Source: Nostoc sp. TCL240-02
Lineage (GTDB): Bacteria; Cyanobacteriota; Cyanobacteriia; Cyanobacteriales; Nostocaceae
DNA: 64,000 bases
Direction: 5' to 3'
Assembly: GCF_013343235.1 (NCBI RefSeq)
Contig: NZ_CP040094.1
Coordinates: 7,621,001 to 7,685,000, forward strand
Both the position numbers and the translations under genes were made by a program. Positions within the stretch are counted from its first letter, which is position 1; each line of letters opens with the position of its first letter. The notes under the pieces are model-generated. The model saw only the letters and a program-made list of their open reading frames with translations. It was not told where the DNA came from and did no database searches. Shown here piece after piece: positions 54,631 through 63,893 of the stretch.

Positions 54631-55560
54631 ATGCAACCATCTGCTGTGACTAATACAACTAATTTGACAGCATCTCCTAGCCAGTTTTTCACTTGGCAGA
54701 ATTATCGTTGCGCCTATGAAGTTCATCAACCAACTAACACAACATCTGAGGGTATTCCCTTACTTTTAATTCATCCTATTGGTGTCGGATTGTCGCGGCA
54801 ATTTTGGCAGCGATTTTGTCATGAATGGTATAATTCAGGTCAGCGTAATTCCATTTACAACCCTGATTTATTGGGATGTGGCGAGAGTGATATGCCTCAT
54901 CTGGCTTATACTCCTAGTGATTGGGCAGAACAGTTGCAGTACTTTTTACAAACAGTAGTACGGCAACCTGTTATTGTTGTTGTACAAGGGGCATTATTAC
55001 CAGTTGCGATCGCATTAGTCCAAAAGGAATCAAACTTAATTTCCAGACTTGTACTTTCTGGGCCTCCAACGTGGGCTTTGATGGCAAATAAACCACCAGA
55101 ATGGCAGCAAAAATTTCTTTGGAATGTGTTAGATTCCCCTTTTGGGATTCCTTTTTATCGCTATGCACGCACTCCTAAGTTTTTACGTTCTTTCTCAACT
55201 CGTCAACTTTTTGCTTCTGAGAGTGCTGTAGATGCAGAGTGGTTGAATGCATTAGTTACAGGTGCAGAAAATCCTGCTAGTCGTCATGCAGTGTTTTCTT
55301 TTTTAGCAGGGTTTTGGCGACAGGATTATACTAATTTTATTGCCTCGATTCAGCAACCAACATTAGCGGTTGTCGGGGAAACTGCATCGAGTATTAGCCA
55401 AAATAATAGAAAAGAAACGCCAGACGAGCGCTTGGCTAACTACCTCGCCTATTTTCCTCAAGGTAGAGGTATAAAAATAAATGGGCGTAATGTTTTGCCT
55501 TATGAATCCACTGCTGAATTTGTAGCAGTGATCGCTCCATTTATTAATGAAGTCTCTTAG
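54631..55560 (+). CDS. alpha/beta-hydrolase-fold protein without the usual nucleophile
   Basis: A 309-residue protein with the alpha/beta-hydrolase core: oxyanion strand LLLIHPIGVGLSRQFW and NPDLLGCGESDMP. At the nucleophile elbow, where G-x-S-x-G is expected, it reads VVQGALLPVA with no Ser, Cys or Asp. The C-terminal catalytic His position (normally GHxPxxE) reads NGRNVLPYES. It is thus probably not a classical hydrolase. The role is unknown; it is linked to the preceding SDR gene. Confidence 0.75.
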   Translation: MQPSAVTNTTNLTASPSQFFTWQNYRCAYEVHQPTNTTSEGIPLLLIHPIGVGLSRQFWQRFCHEWYNSGQRNSIYNPDLLGCGESDMPHLAYTPSDWAEQLQYFLQTVVRQPVIVVVQGALLPVAIALVQKESNLISRLVLSGPPTWALMANKPPEWQQKFLWNVLDSPFGIPFYRYARTPKFLRSFSTRQLFASESAVDAEWLNALVTGAENPASRHAVFSFLAGFWRQDYTNFIASIQQPTLAVVGETASSISQNNRKETPDERLANYLAYFPQGRGIKINGRNVLPYESTAEFVAVIAPFINEVS

Positions 55561-55636
55561 CTGATTGATAGTTACATTATACTAGTTCTCCCATGCTAGG
55601 TTATGACTGGAATGGATTACTTCAGGAAGCAAGAAC

Positions 55637-56371
55637 ATGGTAACGAATCGTCGAGGACAAAGAGTTCCCAGTATCACTTTTCATACACGTAAAGACAACC
55701 AGTGGGTGGATGTGACAACCGATCAATTATTTGCTGATAAGACAGTGGTTGTCTTCTCCTTACCAGGTGCTTATACTCCGACTTGTTCATCTACTCATCT
55801 TCCTGGTTACAACGAGTTGGCTGGGATTTTCAAAGAAAATGGTGTCGATGACATTATTTGTATTTCTGTTAATGATGCCTTTGTTATGAATGAATGGGCA
55901 AAGGATCAAGAAGCAGAAAATATTACACTAATTCCCGATGGAAATGGTGAATTTACTGAAGGCATGGGAATGCTGGTAGATAAATCAGACTTGGGTTTTG
56001 GTAAGCGATCGTGGCGCTACTCGATGCTGGTAAGAGATGGTGTCATTAACCAAATGTTTATTGAGCCAGACGAGCCAGGAGATCCCTTTAAGGTATCAGA
56101 TGCTGAAACAATGCTTAGATACATCAACCCCCAAGCAGTGAAGCCCGAAGTAGTTTCTCTGTTTGCGAAAGTGGGTTGTCCCTTCTGTGCGCGTGCTAAA
56201 GCAATGCTCAAGGAACATGGCATTAACTACGAAGAAATTACTTTGGGTAAGGATGTCACCACACGCTCATTACGAGCTGTTACAGGGGCGACAACAGTTC
56301 CCCAAGTCTTTATCGATGGTAAATTAATTGGTGGTTCTGAGGCATTAGAAGCCTACTTCGCTGCTAAATAG
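55637..56371 (+). CDS. peroxiredoxin-glutaredoxin fusion
   Basis: A 244-residue hybrid peroxidase. Residues ~1-165 are a Prx5-type peroxiredoxin with the peroxidatic Cys in [17 protein letters not shown]. Residues ~170-244 are a glutaredoxin with [13 protein letters not shown] and [15 protein letters not shown]. Such fusions reduce hydroperoxides using glutathione without a separate glutaredoxin. It is near the gpx gene, making a small redox neighbourhood. Confidence 0.93.
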   Translation: MVTNRRGQRVPSITFHTRKDNQWVDVTTDQLFADKTVVVFSLPGAYTPTCSSTHLPGYNELAGIFKENGVDDIICISVNDAFVMNEWAKDQEAENITLIPDGNGEFTEGMGMLVDKSDLGFGKRSWRYSMLVRDGVINQMFIEPDEPGDPFKVSDAETMLRYINPQAVKPEVVSLFAKVGCPFCARAKAMLKEHGINYEEITLGKDVTTRSLRAVTGATTVPQVFIDGKLIGGSEALEAYFAAK

Positions 56372-56378
56372 TTTTCAG

Positions 56379-56404
56379 TAGGGGCGTACAGATGTGCGTC
56401 CCTA
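56379..56404. terminator. hairpin between convergent genes
   Basis: TAGGGGCG (56379-56386) pairs with CGTCCCTA (56397-56404), with one G-T pair and a 10-nt loop, between the stop of the Prx-Grx gene and that of the small minus-strand gene. It is a common Nostoc GTAGGGGCG...CCCCTAC-type repeat. Confidence 0.5.
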
Positions 56405-56439
56405 TAAGGGATTCAAAGATTGCTCTTCTGTTTTGAGGT

Positions 56440-56709
56440 TTAGTAACGGCGATCGCGTTCCAAGTCATAAATCACTTTCTCCAAATACCATTTATCCGAT
56501 TGACTCTGGTGCCTCTGACGCTGTTGTTTGAGTAGTCGTTCGGCTGTTGTTGCATCACCGTTAAGTAAAACAAGTAAACGTTTTTGCAGTTTTCTGTTTT
56601 TCGGGTCACTGAAGTATGGCTTAGAAAACTTGTCCCGTGGTTGAGATGACCACAGTTTGATTAAGGCAAGTGATAAGCCGACGATCAGAAGTACCGTAAT
56701 CAATCCCAT
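56440..56709 (-). CDS. small membrane-anchored protein, unknown
   Basis: An 89-residue protein with one N-terminal helix (MGLITVLLIVGLSLALIKLW) and a basic cytoplasmic tail (PKNRKLQKRLLVLLNGDATTAERLLKQQ) ending DKWYLEKVIYDLERDRRY. I do not recognise a named family. The clear amphipathic and charge pattern and the good start support a real gene. Confidence 0.6.
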   Translation of the reverse strand: MGLITVLLIVGLSLALIKLWSSQPRDKFSKPYFSDPKNRKLQKRLLVLLNGDATTAERLLKQQRQRHQSQSDKWYLEKVIYDLERDRRY

Positions 56710-56905
56710 ACTTATTAAAATTAAGTATTGCTCATCTTATATTGTGTAAAATATTTGTCTAAATAGCCTCAGTGAATTTTTGGGTATTTTCGTGAAAATC
56801 ATCTATTAACAAATCTTCAGATGAATAGATGTATTTTTGTCCAGTTAATTACTACTTCTCATATAGAATTGACTCGAATTGAATTTCCATTTATTCACAA
56901 CTAAT

Positions 56906-58150
56906 ATGTTTGCCAGAATCCGCCAAATTTTGAGTCAATTTTTTAGTAAATCAAGAACAATCAACAACGAACCACTGAATAAAGTGAGTTTGATTGTGAT
57001 TATTTTAATTGATATTTTTATCTTGATGAATGTTTTTACGGGACTAGATGATATTAGCAGATGGCATATCAGCCCGACCGAGGCTTATCCATGTTATTCA
57101 GAGTGGCAAAATTACCGGGCAAAAACCAATAAAGATAGAGACTATGAAATTGTGAGACTTTCATTGCCAGATTACCAGAATAATCAACTCAGTTTTCAGA
57201 AAAACTATCAACAGGCTGAAGCAGGACATCTGGGTAAGGTTTCTCAAACGTGTTTGCAATATGCCAGCTATAAGGATAAACTTAACAATCCTGAAAAGCA
57301 GCAAATCATCAGAACTATTGATCAGAAACAAGCGAAAATCAGTTCCCTTGCACAAGCCAATAGCACTATTGAAGCCCAATATGACTCAACGCTCTTAGAA
57401 AAGATTGCAGGTCAGAGTCGTCAACAATCAATTAATCAAGTTAGTGCTGAAAAAGCTAAACAGACATTAGAACAAAATAATCGCCAAATTTATCTTCTTA
57501 AACAAGAAATTTCTACTCTTAAAAATGAATTGCTTGCCAAACCAGAAAGCATTAGTTTTATCGCCTTTCTTAAAGATGACAATCAATTTCGTGAAGTTGA
57601 CAAAGGTTATCAGCAGGCATCATTTTGGTATCCAAGTATACAGCTTGGTTTTCAGTCACTTTTTCTACTACCTCTCATTCTCATTGCCTTATCAGTTAAC
57701 AAATTTGCTCAGAGAAGAGGATATGGACTTGTATCACTAATTAGCTGGCATTTGCTAGTTATATTTTTTATTCCACTAATTGTCAAAATATTTGAATTCC
57801 TGCAAATAGGTGCAATATTTCAATTTTTCTTTAATGTCATTAGCACTCTTTTTGGTGGGTTAGTTTTCCTGATAAATTATGCTTATATTTTGCTGATTCC
57901 AATTGTTGGTTTTGGAATTATCCAGTTTTTTCAAAAAGTTGTCTTTAATACTAAAGTTCAGGCAGCTAATAGAGTCCAAAAATCACGCTGTGTCAATTGC
58001 GCTAAGAAAATTAGACAGATTGATACTTACTGTCCGCACTGTGGCTATTACCAATATATTGAATGCCAAAACTGTCATAATCTTACTTATAAACATTTGT
58101 CGTACTGTAAGCATTGTGGAACTTCTCAAAATTCCACCAGTAATTTGTAA
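56906..58150 (+). CDS. membrane protein with C-terminal double zinc ribbon
   Basis: A 414-residue protein from ATG 56906 (MFARIRQILSQFF). One N-terminal transmembrane helix (about 30-48) precedes a large extracytoplasmic or cytoplasmic helical domain with coiled-coil character (about 120-215). Three or four helices follow near 240-345, and a C-terminal double zinc ribbon closes the protein (CVNCAKKI, YCPHCGYY, CQNCHN, YCKHCGTS). No family is recognised; the ribbon suggests protein or nucleic-acid contact. Confidence 0.65.
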   Translation: MFARIRQILSQFFSKSRTINNEPLNKVSLIVIILIDIFILMNVFTGLDDISRWHISPTEAYPCYSEWQNYRAKTNKDRDYEIVRLSLPDYQNNQLSFQKNYQQAEAGHLGKVSQTCLQYASYKDKLNNPEKQQIIRTIDQKQAKISSLAQANSTIEAQYDSTLLEKIAGQSRQQSINQVSAEKAKQTLEQNNRQIYLLKQEISTLKNELLAKPESISFIAFLKDDNQFREVDKGYQQASFWYPSIQLGFQSLFLLPLILIALSVNKFAQRRGYGLVSLISWHLLVIFFIPLIVKIFEFLQIGAIFQFFFNVISTLFGGLVFLINYAYILLIPIVGFGIIQFFQKVVFNTKVQAANRVQKSRCVNCAKKIRQIDTYCPHCGYYQYIECQNCHNLTYKHLSYCKHCGTSQNSTSNL

Positions 58151-58186
58151 TCAGTGAGTAGTTAATCGGTATTTTTAACTTAGATT

Positions 58187-58945
58187 ATGGAAAAAGCCAA
58201 TAAGGAGAGTCAGTCACCGCTTTCTTTTCTCAAAAATCTGTTGATTGCTCGTTGGCGATCGCTCTTACTCGTCTTGATCGGAGTTTATTTACCTTTACAG
58301 GTCTTTGAAATTCTGACAGTGAAGATATGGGAGAATCAAGCAGGCTTCCCGTGGGATGTGCCTATTCTGTTAGCAGTTCATTCTACAGCCAACCCACAGC
58401 TTGATGTTTTAGCAGTGACGCTGGCTATCATTGGGTTGCCTTGGATGGCGATACCGATTTTGGGTGCGATCGCACTAATATTACTACTACAAAAACGCTG
58501 GCGATCGCTAGCTTATTTGCTCATCGTCTCACTGGGAAGTGTGATTATCAACCGCACAGCCAAGGAATTAATGCATCGCATTCGTCCACAATTGTGGGAA
58601 TCCATTGCGCCTGAGTCTAGTTTTGCATTTCCCAGTGGTCATGCTATGACAAGTATAACTCTGGTAGCAATTTTGCTATCCTTAACTTGGGCTGGCTCTT
58701 GGCGCTGGTTGGTTCTCACTTTCGGCAGCTTATACATAATAGCTATTGCCTGGTGTCGTCTCTACCTAGGGGTACATTTTCCCAGTGACATTCTCGCAGG
58801 TTGGATGGTTACATTAGGTTGGACGATTGGTGTCAGTATAATTATCAAACCGTATACAACTAAAGTCAAATCCGTAGATAGCGAACTCCCCAAGAATGAA
58901 ACTACCTTGCTGCCTGAAGAAGAAAAGTTGATAAATCAGGAGTGA
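58187..58945 (+). CDS. PAP2-family phosphatase
   Basis: A 252-residue membrane phosphatase with about six helices. All three acid-phosphatase motifs are present: KELMHRIRP, PSGHAMTS (with the catalytic His) and CRLYLGVHFPSDILAGW. Members dephosphorylate phosphatidate or undecaprenyl diphosphate; which applies here cannot be told. The C-terminal tail is polar and acidic. Confidence 0.88.
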   Translation: MEKANKESQSPLSFLKNLLIARWRSLLLVLIGVYLPLQVFEILTVKIWENQAGFPWDVPILLAVHSTANPQLDVLAVTLAIIGLPWMAIPILGAIALILLLQKRWRSLAYLLIVSLGSVIINRTAKELMHRIRPQLWESIAPESSFAFPSGHAMTSITLVAILLSLTWAGSWRWLVLTFGSLYIIAIAWCRLYLGVHFPSDILAGWMVTLGWTIGVSIIIKPYTTKVKSVDSELPKNETTLLPEEEKLINQE

Positions 58946-59135
58946 TATTATGTTTGTTTAAAGACTTTTGTATCCTCTTAAATACCCATTAAAAAGGGAG
59001 AATGTGATTCCGCTTTCCCCCTTTTTAAGAGCTAGAGTAGATTAATGACTCCCTAAATTATAACTAAACCTTTTTCAGACAAACTTTTAACTAAAAGGTA
59101 TTTAAATACATCCGTAAATAAATTTTCCCGAACTA

Positions 59136-59429
59136 TTACGATCCTTGTAAAAGCTCATTGATTGAACTTATACTCTGTTTAATTTGTTCTGTTAAATAAG
59201 TTCTGAATAAGTCAAGGGTTTCGCCTGAAAAATTGAGCAATCCCAAAGCATATAATAGGCTTGAAATACCAATAAAAAGAGCCAATAATCTACCAAAACA
59301 ACCGGGATTAATTTCAATAAAACCTAATTTAGACTGCCCGATTACAGCAATCGTTACAAAAACAATTCCTGCTATTAAAAACGTGCTATTTGGAGTTATA
59401 TCTGTCATACCACTATTAAGATGCCTCAA
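59136..59429 (-). CDS. small two-helix membrane protein, unknown
   Basis: Up to 97 residues, with two hydrophobic helices (STFLIAGIVFVTIAVIG and LLALFIGISSLLYALGLL) and an amphipathic tail. No family is recognised. The start may be the first ATG (59429) or the internal one eight codons in. Confidence 0.5.
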   Translation of the reverse strand: MRHLNSGMTDITPNSTFLIAGIVFVTIAVIGQSKLGFIEINPGCFGRLLALFIGISSLLYALGLLNFSGETLDLFRTYLTEQIKQSISSINELLQGS

Positions 59430-59783
59430 TATTTTTATTGTAGCTATTATTAGTCTAAATTTGTGTCCTTACTATAACAATCCTAAATGATTTGTAAGAG
59501 AATTCACTCTCTGCCTAACATCGTCCCCCAAAGTATCGGCGAGATGACAAGGGTTTTACAATTATCTCAAATTCTCACGCATGATTTCGGACTGCTATAT
59601 TTGCAACAATAAAAATTAATTTACATCTGAGTTAAACGGAAATTTTAGTTTTTATTATTTTGCTGAAACTATTTATCTGTAAAACTTTCAGCATTAGAAA
59701 GCCAAGTTGCTCTCACTCCTGTACTAGACTTGGGTTTAGTTTACATACTATAATACACTAAGCCGATAGAAATAGTGGGTTTT
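59430..59783. other. spacer
   Basis: Divergent promoter region for two small membrane-protein genes. Nothing else supported. Confidence 0.4.
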
Positions 59784-60245
59784 ATGGAAAGCGTCCAAAA
59801 CGTCAGTCAAGAGTTAAATGTAACAGGAGACAAAGCCCTAGAGGATTTGCAACAATCGACTCCAGAAGAGTTCAAAAAAGACATTTTCAAAAAACTCAGA
59901 GGTGGATTTTTTCTGGTACTAGGATATTTATTGTCACCACTATGTTGGTGGAATGACCTACTATTCAATCTGCCGATAGCTTATGGTTTTGGGTATATAT
60001 GTAGTTTACTTTCCCCAAAATTACTTCTACCTTGTTCAATTATAGGATATTGGCTCTCTAATATTGTGGGAATTCTCTTGATGCAATTCGGTTCTAAGGA
60101 TATTTTTCAAAAAGAACCTCAAGAGCATAACCTCAAAAAAGAATTATTCACGGGTCTCATTTCTTCAACAGCTTATACTCTCTTGATTATACTATTGATC
60201 CAGTTGAAGATCCTCGATTCTCCTATTTTGTTCTCCAACGGTTAA
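59784..60245 (+). CDS. small membrane protein, unknown
   Basis: A 153-residue protein from ATG 59784 (MESVQNVSQELNVTGDKALED). An acidic soluble N-terminal ~45 residues is followed by three or four helices (GFFLVLGYLLSPLCWW, IIGYWLSNIVGILLM, AYTLLIILLIQL). Not recognised. The GTG at 59775 is an alternative start. Confidence 0.6.
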   Translation: MESVQNVSQELNVTGDKALEDLQQSTPEEFKKDIFKKLRGGFFLVLGYLLSPLCWWNDLLFNLPIAYGFGYICSLLSPKLLLPCSIIGYWLSNIVGILLMQFGSKDIFQKEPQEHNLKKELFTGLISSTAYTLLIILLIQLKILDSPILFSNG

Positions 60246-60275
60246 TTTAGTTGATCGCGTTCCTATAGAACAAAA

Positions 60276-60308
60276 AGATCCCTGACTTCTTCAAGAAGTC
60301 GGGGATCT
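60276..60308. terminator. bidirectional terminator hairpin
   Basis: AGATCCCTGACTTCTT pairs almost perfectly with AAGAAGTCGGGGATCT (the junction leaves a very small loop), between convergent genes. GATCCC...CTTC-type palindromes are a dispersed Nostoc repeat also used as terminators. Confidence 0.65.
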
Positions 60309-60352
60309 GATCTTCTCAGTAGAGAGCAAATAATTACACAATAAGATCAATT

Positions 60353-61156
60353 TTAATCAAATTTTAAAAATTCACTTAAATTCAACAGTTTTGGAGCCTC
60401 CTTACTTACAATTAATGGCAGCTTACCATTCCATTTTTCTATTGCTTGCCTTTGTAGGATTTCTGGAGTTAAACCATCACGTAATAATCTATGTGCTTCA
60501 GCCTCTCCTTTGGCTAAATTAACTTTTGCTTCAGCCTCTTTTGTTGCTCTAAGTGCGATAAACTCTGCTCGTTTTGCTTCTTGTTCAGCAATCTGCTTCG
60601 CCTCTACCGCCTCACCAAATCGTTCAGAAAAATGGACATGAACTAGAGAAATATCATCCACTGCAACGTGATAGTTACCCAGCCGTGTAGACAACGCATC
60701 ATCTACTGCACCTTTGACTTCTCCTCGCTTAGTAATAATTTCTTCAGCAGTATACTTTGCTATGATTGCTTTTAATACTTCTTCAACGGCTGGGTTAATA
60801 ATCCGCATGACTACAGCTTGTTCATCTCCAATTTCTTGAAAAACCACATTTGCTTCCTGGGGGATAATATGCCAATTGAGAGCAACATCGGCGAAAACAT
60901 TTTGTAAATCCTTGGAAGAAGCTTCAGTCGAAATTTCCTGTTTTTGGACTCGAATACTCAACTTTTTCACAGTATTAACTACAGGAATAATTAAGTGAAG
61001 TCCTTCTCCTAATATCTGGTTTTGCACTTCGCCAAATTTCATCAATACACCACGTTCTCCTGCATTTACAATTACACAAGGTGTGAGAAAGAGAGTTATC
61101 AGGAACAAAAGAGCAGTCAGTTTACCTGCACTGTTAAAAGTTTTATTTTTTATCAT
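60353..61156 (-). CDS. prohibitin/SPFH-domain protein
   Basis: A 267-residue band-7 protein: N-terminal membrane anchor (LTALLFLITLFLTPCVIV), then the SPFH domain (GERGVLMKFGEVQNQILGEGLHLIIPVVNTV, ISTEASSKDLQNVFADVALNWHI) and an Ala/Glu-rich coiled coil (EAKRAEFIALRATKEAEAKVNLAKGEAEA). It is expected to form large membrane-attached rings that organise proteases or membrane domains. I chose ATG 61156; a GTG frame extends to 61192. Confidence 0.88.
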   Translation of the reverse strand: MIKNKTFNSAGKLTALLFLITLFLTPCVIVNAGERGVLMKFGEVQNQILGEGLHLIIPVVNTVKKLSIRVQKQEISTEASSKDLQNVFADVALNWHIIPQEANVVFQEIGDEQAVVMRIINPAVEEVLKAIIAKYTAEEIITKRGEVKGAVDDALSTRLGNYHVAVDDISLVHVHFSERFGEAVEAKQIAEQEAKRAEFIALRATKEAEAKVNLAKGEAEAHRLLRDGLTPEILQRQAIEKWNGKLPLIVSKEAPKLLNLSEFLKFD

Positions 61157-61639
61157 CTGTGTGAAACATGTATGCGTCTGACAGAGAGACACATATTTAG
61201 GAGTTGTAAGCTTCTTGCCGTTATGCTCTTATAACTTTGGCTCTAAGTCAATTTTCATATCACTCTAGACAATATGAAAAATAAGTAGTAAATTCCTCAA
61301 TGATAGGTTAATGTTTTCAACATACAGGCATATAGGTAAGCAGCCAATGTGTACTTTACTACCCAAATTTGGAGATAGTGAAGGCTAATGTAGCTTTATT
61401 TTTACCTAAATCACTGTAATGATATCGAAAAACCGTAGTATTTGAAAAGGTAAGTTAGCCTCACACTCTTAAAAATTAGGAAACTTGCCCAAGTGCTTCC
61501 CCAGGGATGGACAATATAATCATTGAGGAAATTTGACAGGAAGCAATGCAAGCAGCAACGACAGTTTTTGAAGGCTATACGCGACAGTATCTTTACCAGA
61601 AATAGATGGAGGCGCGATGCTTGCAACCGAGTATTACAT
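61157..61639. other. spacer upstream of SPFH gene
   Basis: No supported gene. A 19-codon frame near 61546 (MQAATTVFEGYTRQYLYQK) is too short to trust. Otherwise AT-rich. Confidence 0.4.
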
Positions 61640-62482
61640 TTAGCTGATATTTTTTGCCAAACTCATCAGCTGCTTATCCAAGTCGATGAGGTAATCTCTA
61701 CCGTAAGTTCCATTCTCTAAGCCTGTGACAAGATGATTCGGAATGTCTTGTGTAATTTCTTCGCTACAAGAACCGGCAGCTAAAGCGATCGCAGCGACTG
61801 TATCCACATCTCCTGTAAAAGCGATACAATCTTGTAAAAGTTCGCTCATGCTGTAACTTTTCATCACGGCAGTAATCGCGGCTCTGACACTCATCCAACC
61901 TTTAGACTTGACTTTACCTTCCCAAGGTTTAGCCCATTCCCCAGATACATAACCTTGGAGAAACTCTCCTAGTTTGCGTTTTGCTCCCAGTCGATAGATA
62001 AAGTAATGCGACATCAGAGCAGCAGCAACGGCAGCATTGATTCCATCGGGTGTATTGTGGGTAATTGCCGCTTGAATTGTTGCCGCCTCAATGACTTTTT
62101 CTGGTGTGGGATAGATGCCAATGGGTGCTGCACGCATTGCACCCCCGCTTTTGTCACTGTCAGGGTTAATTTTGGTTAAAAATTCTTCTCCATTCTGAAT
62201 TTCTAGCAGAAAATGGTAGAAGTTTCGAGAATAACCTTCTCTCTCATCGCGTTTAAAAACTCTAACAAAGCTATCGGCTAAAACTTCTGGTGTCCACGGT
62301 GCTTGAGCAACAATCACCTCAGCAATGGCAATGCTCATCTGGGTATCATCGGTATAGCTGCCAGGATTGAGCCGAAAACGCGGATGTTCGACGTATCGAC
62401 TCAAATCGTTGTTAACGATCATCTCATCAGCATATTCAAAGCCTGCACCGTAGGCATCTCCAATCGCTAACTCTAGCAGCAT
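61640..62482 (-). CDS. ADP-ribosylglycohydrolase family protein
   Basis: A 280-residue DraG/ARH-type hydrolase that removes ADP-ribose from proteins or small molecules. The di-metal motifs are visible: GDAYGAGFEYAD and TDDTQMSIAIAEV in the N-terminal half, and FTGDVDTVAAIALAAG near the C-terminus. It starts 7 bp after the NUDIX gene stops, so its transcript probably comes from the folK promoter. Target unknown; in nitrogen fixers DraG reverses nitrogenase-reductase modification, but no draT is seen here. Confidence 0.88.
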   Translation of the reverse strand: MLLELAIGDAYGAGFEYADEMIVNNDLSRYVEHPRFRLNPGSYTDDTQMSIAIAEVIVAQAPWTPEVLADSFVRVFKRDEREGYSRNFYHFLLEIQNGEEFLTKINPDSDKSGGAMRAAPIGIYPTPEKVIEAATIQAAITHNTPDGINAAVAAALMSHYFIYRLGAKRKLGEFLQGYVSGEWAKPWEGKVKSKGWMSVRAAITAVMKSYSMSELLQDCIAFTGDVDTVAAIALAAGSCSEEITQDIPNHLVTGLENGTYGRDYLIDLDKQLMSLAKNIS

Positions 62483-62489
62483 AAGGGTA

Positions 62490-63038
62490 TTAAATTAAAA
62501 AGGGACGCGCCAGAAAAAAGCTAGAAATTGATTTAGCATCTACCGCCTCTCCTGCCAGAATAGCTTTCTCTAATTCTTCGGGAGTCAAAAACACAGTTTC
62601 GATATCCTCGTCTCCATCTTGTGCTGGTGGTGTTTCCAGCTTTTCCAAATCTCGCGCCAGAAAAGCATAGATAATCTCATCAGAATAACCAGGCGCTAGG
62701 AAAAATTCGCCTAGTTTGTCCCATTGTTTGGCAGTATAGCCAGTTTCTTCTTCGATTTCGCGCTGTATTGTTTCTAAAGGTTCTTCTTTTGCTTCCAAAG
62801 TTCCTGCCGGAAATTCTAATATCCGTCCCTGAATTGCAAAACGATACTGGCGCACCAGTACAAGTTTACCCTCTGATGTTATCGGTACAGCTAAGGCACC
62901 GCCGGGGTGACGAATACATTCCCATTCCCCTTCGGATTTATTAGGCAAACGCAAGCGATTAACTTCAAAATCAAACTTGCGCCCTTTATGAAACAAACGT
63001 TGTTTCAACAGTTGTGGTAATTCTCTACCTAATGGCAT
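62490..63038 (-). CDS. NUDIX hydrolase, ADP-ribose pyrophosphatase type
   Basis: A 182-residue enzyme with a complete NUDIX box (GTLEAKEEPLETIQREIEEE followed by TGY). The GGALAVP and LAPGYSDEIIYAF context is typical of ADP-ribose diphosphatases that yield AMP and ribose 5-phosphate. The preceding folK and following ADP-ribosylglycohydrolase genes are on the same strand within 70 and 7 bp, forming an operon. Together with the hydrolase it would clear free ADP-ribose. Confidence 0.88.
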   Translation of the reverse strand: MPLGRELPQLLKQRLFHKGRKFDFEVNRLRLPNKSEGEWECIRHPGGALAVPITSEGKLVLVRQYRFAIQGRILEFPAGTLEAKEEPLETIQREIEEETGYTAKQWDKLGEFFLAPGYSDEIIYAFLARDLEKLETPPAQDGDEDIETVFLTPEELEKAILAGEAVDAKSISSFFLARPFLI

Positions 63039-63106
63039 AGTAAAATCTGATTATCTGTGAATACAGAGGTGAAATCAGCGTTCTCCTGCTTTTAAGGATG
63101 GTAATT

Positions 63107-63622
63107 TTAATTGTCCATCAATAAATGCACATCAGAACAGTCTACCTCTTTCAGCAGTTCTTTAATAACACACCTGGATATTGGTTCTATCCAATCGGGG
63201 GCAATTTCTGCCAGTGGTACTAACACAAAGGCTCGATCCCGCATTCGTGGGTGGGGAATCTGGAGATTTGGTGTATCTACAATAAAGTCATCAAATAATA
63301 ACAAATCTAAATCTAGAGTTCGTGGCCCCCAACGTTCTTGACGCACACGCCCAAATTGTTGTTCAATTCCTAACAAAATTTCTAATAACTGCTGGGGTAG
63401 CATCTCTACCTGCAATGTCACACAGCCATTTAGATAATCTGGCTGTGGTGGCCCCACAGCTTTAGTTTGGTACCACCTGGATTTAGCTTCTAAGAGAATA
63501 CCTGGGGTTTGGGCTAAACTTTTGATAGCTGCTTCTAAAATTGTTTGGGAATCGCCGATATTACTACCAAGAGCAACGGCGCTTCGTCTGGGCTTTATTG
63601 CTGCGTAACCAGCAGCAGGCAT
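63107..63622 (-). CDS. folK: 6-hydroxymethyl-dihydropterin pyrophosphokinase
   Basis: Transfers pyrophosphate from ATP to 6-hydroxymethyl-dihydropterin in folate synthesis. 171 residues from ATG 63622 (MPAAGYAAIKPRRSAVALGSNIGD), where AAGGAGAG is the ribosome site; the open frame extends to 63697. Motifs VALGSNIGDSQ, NGCVTLQ, RWGPRTLDLDLLLFDD and IPHPRMRDRAFVL are diagnostic. First gene of the folK-NUDIX-ARH operon. Confidence 0.93.
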   Translation of the reverse strand: MPAAGYAAIKPRRSAVALGSNIGDSQTILEAAIKSLAQTPGILLEAKSRWYQTKAVGPPQPDYLNGCVTLQVEMLPQQLLEILLGIEQQFGRVRQERWGPRTLDLDLLLFDDFIVDTPNLQIPHPRMRDRAFVLVPLAEIAPDWIEPISRCVIKELLKEVDCSDVHLLMDN

Positions 63623-63893
63623 TGCACTCTCCTTAAGTAAGCTTTTTTCAGGTCGTCCGTCTTGATACTTCGCTTTACTTGTTCCAAAAAATGCCAATAG
63701 TTTGCGTATTCCAATAGCTATTAAAAATTACAAGAAGTTTACAAAACTAAATTAATCAAATCTAAAAAACATTATTTTATGGTGAATTTAGTTAATTATT
63801 TATAGGATATTATACTAACACAATGGTGGTGTGCTAACCCCAAAGCTGATTGATGGTGGTTATTATAGTTACTACTTTGAGCGAGGAACTTAC
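63623..63893. other. divergent promoter region at right edge
   Basis: AT-rich region between folK and the gene starting near the window end. No clear signal is seen. Confidence 0.4.
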
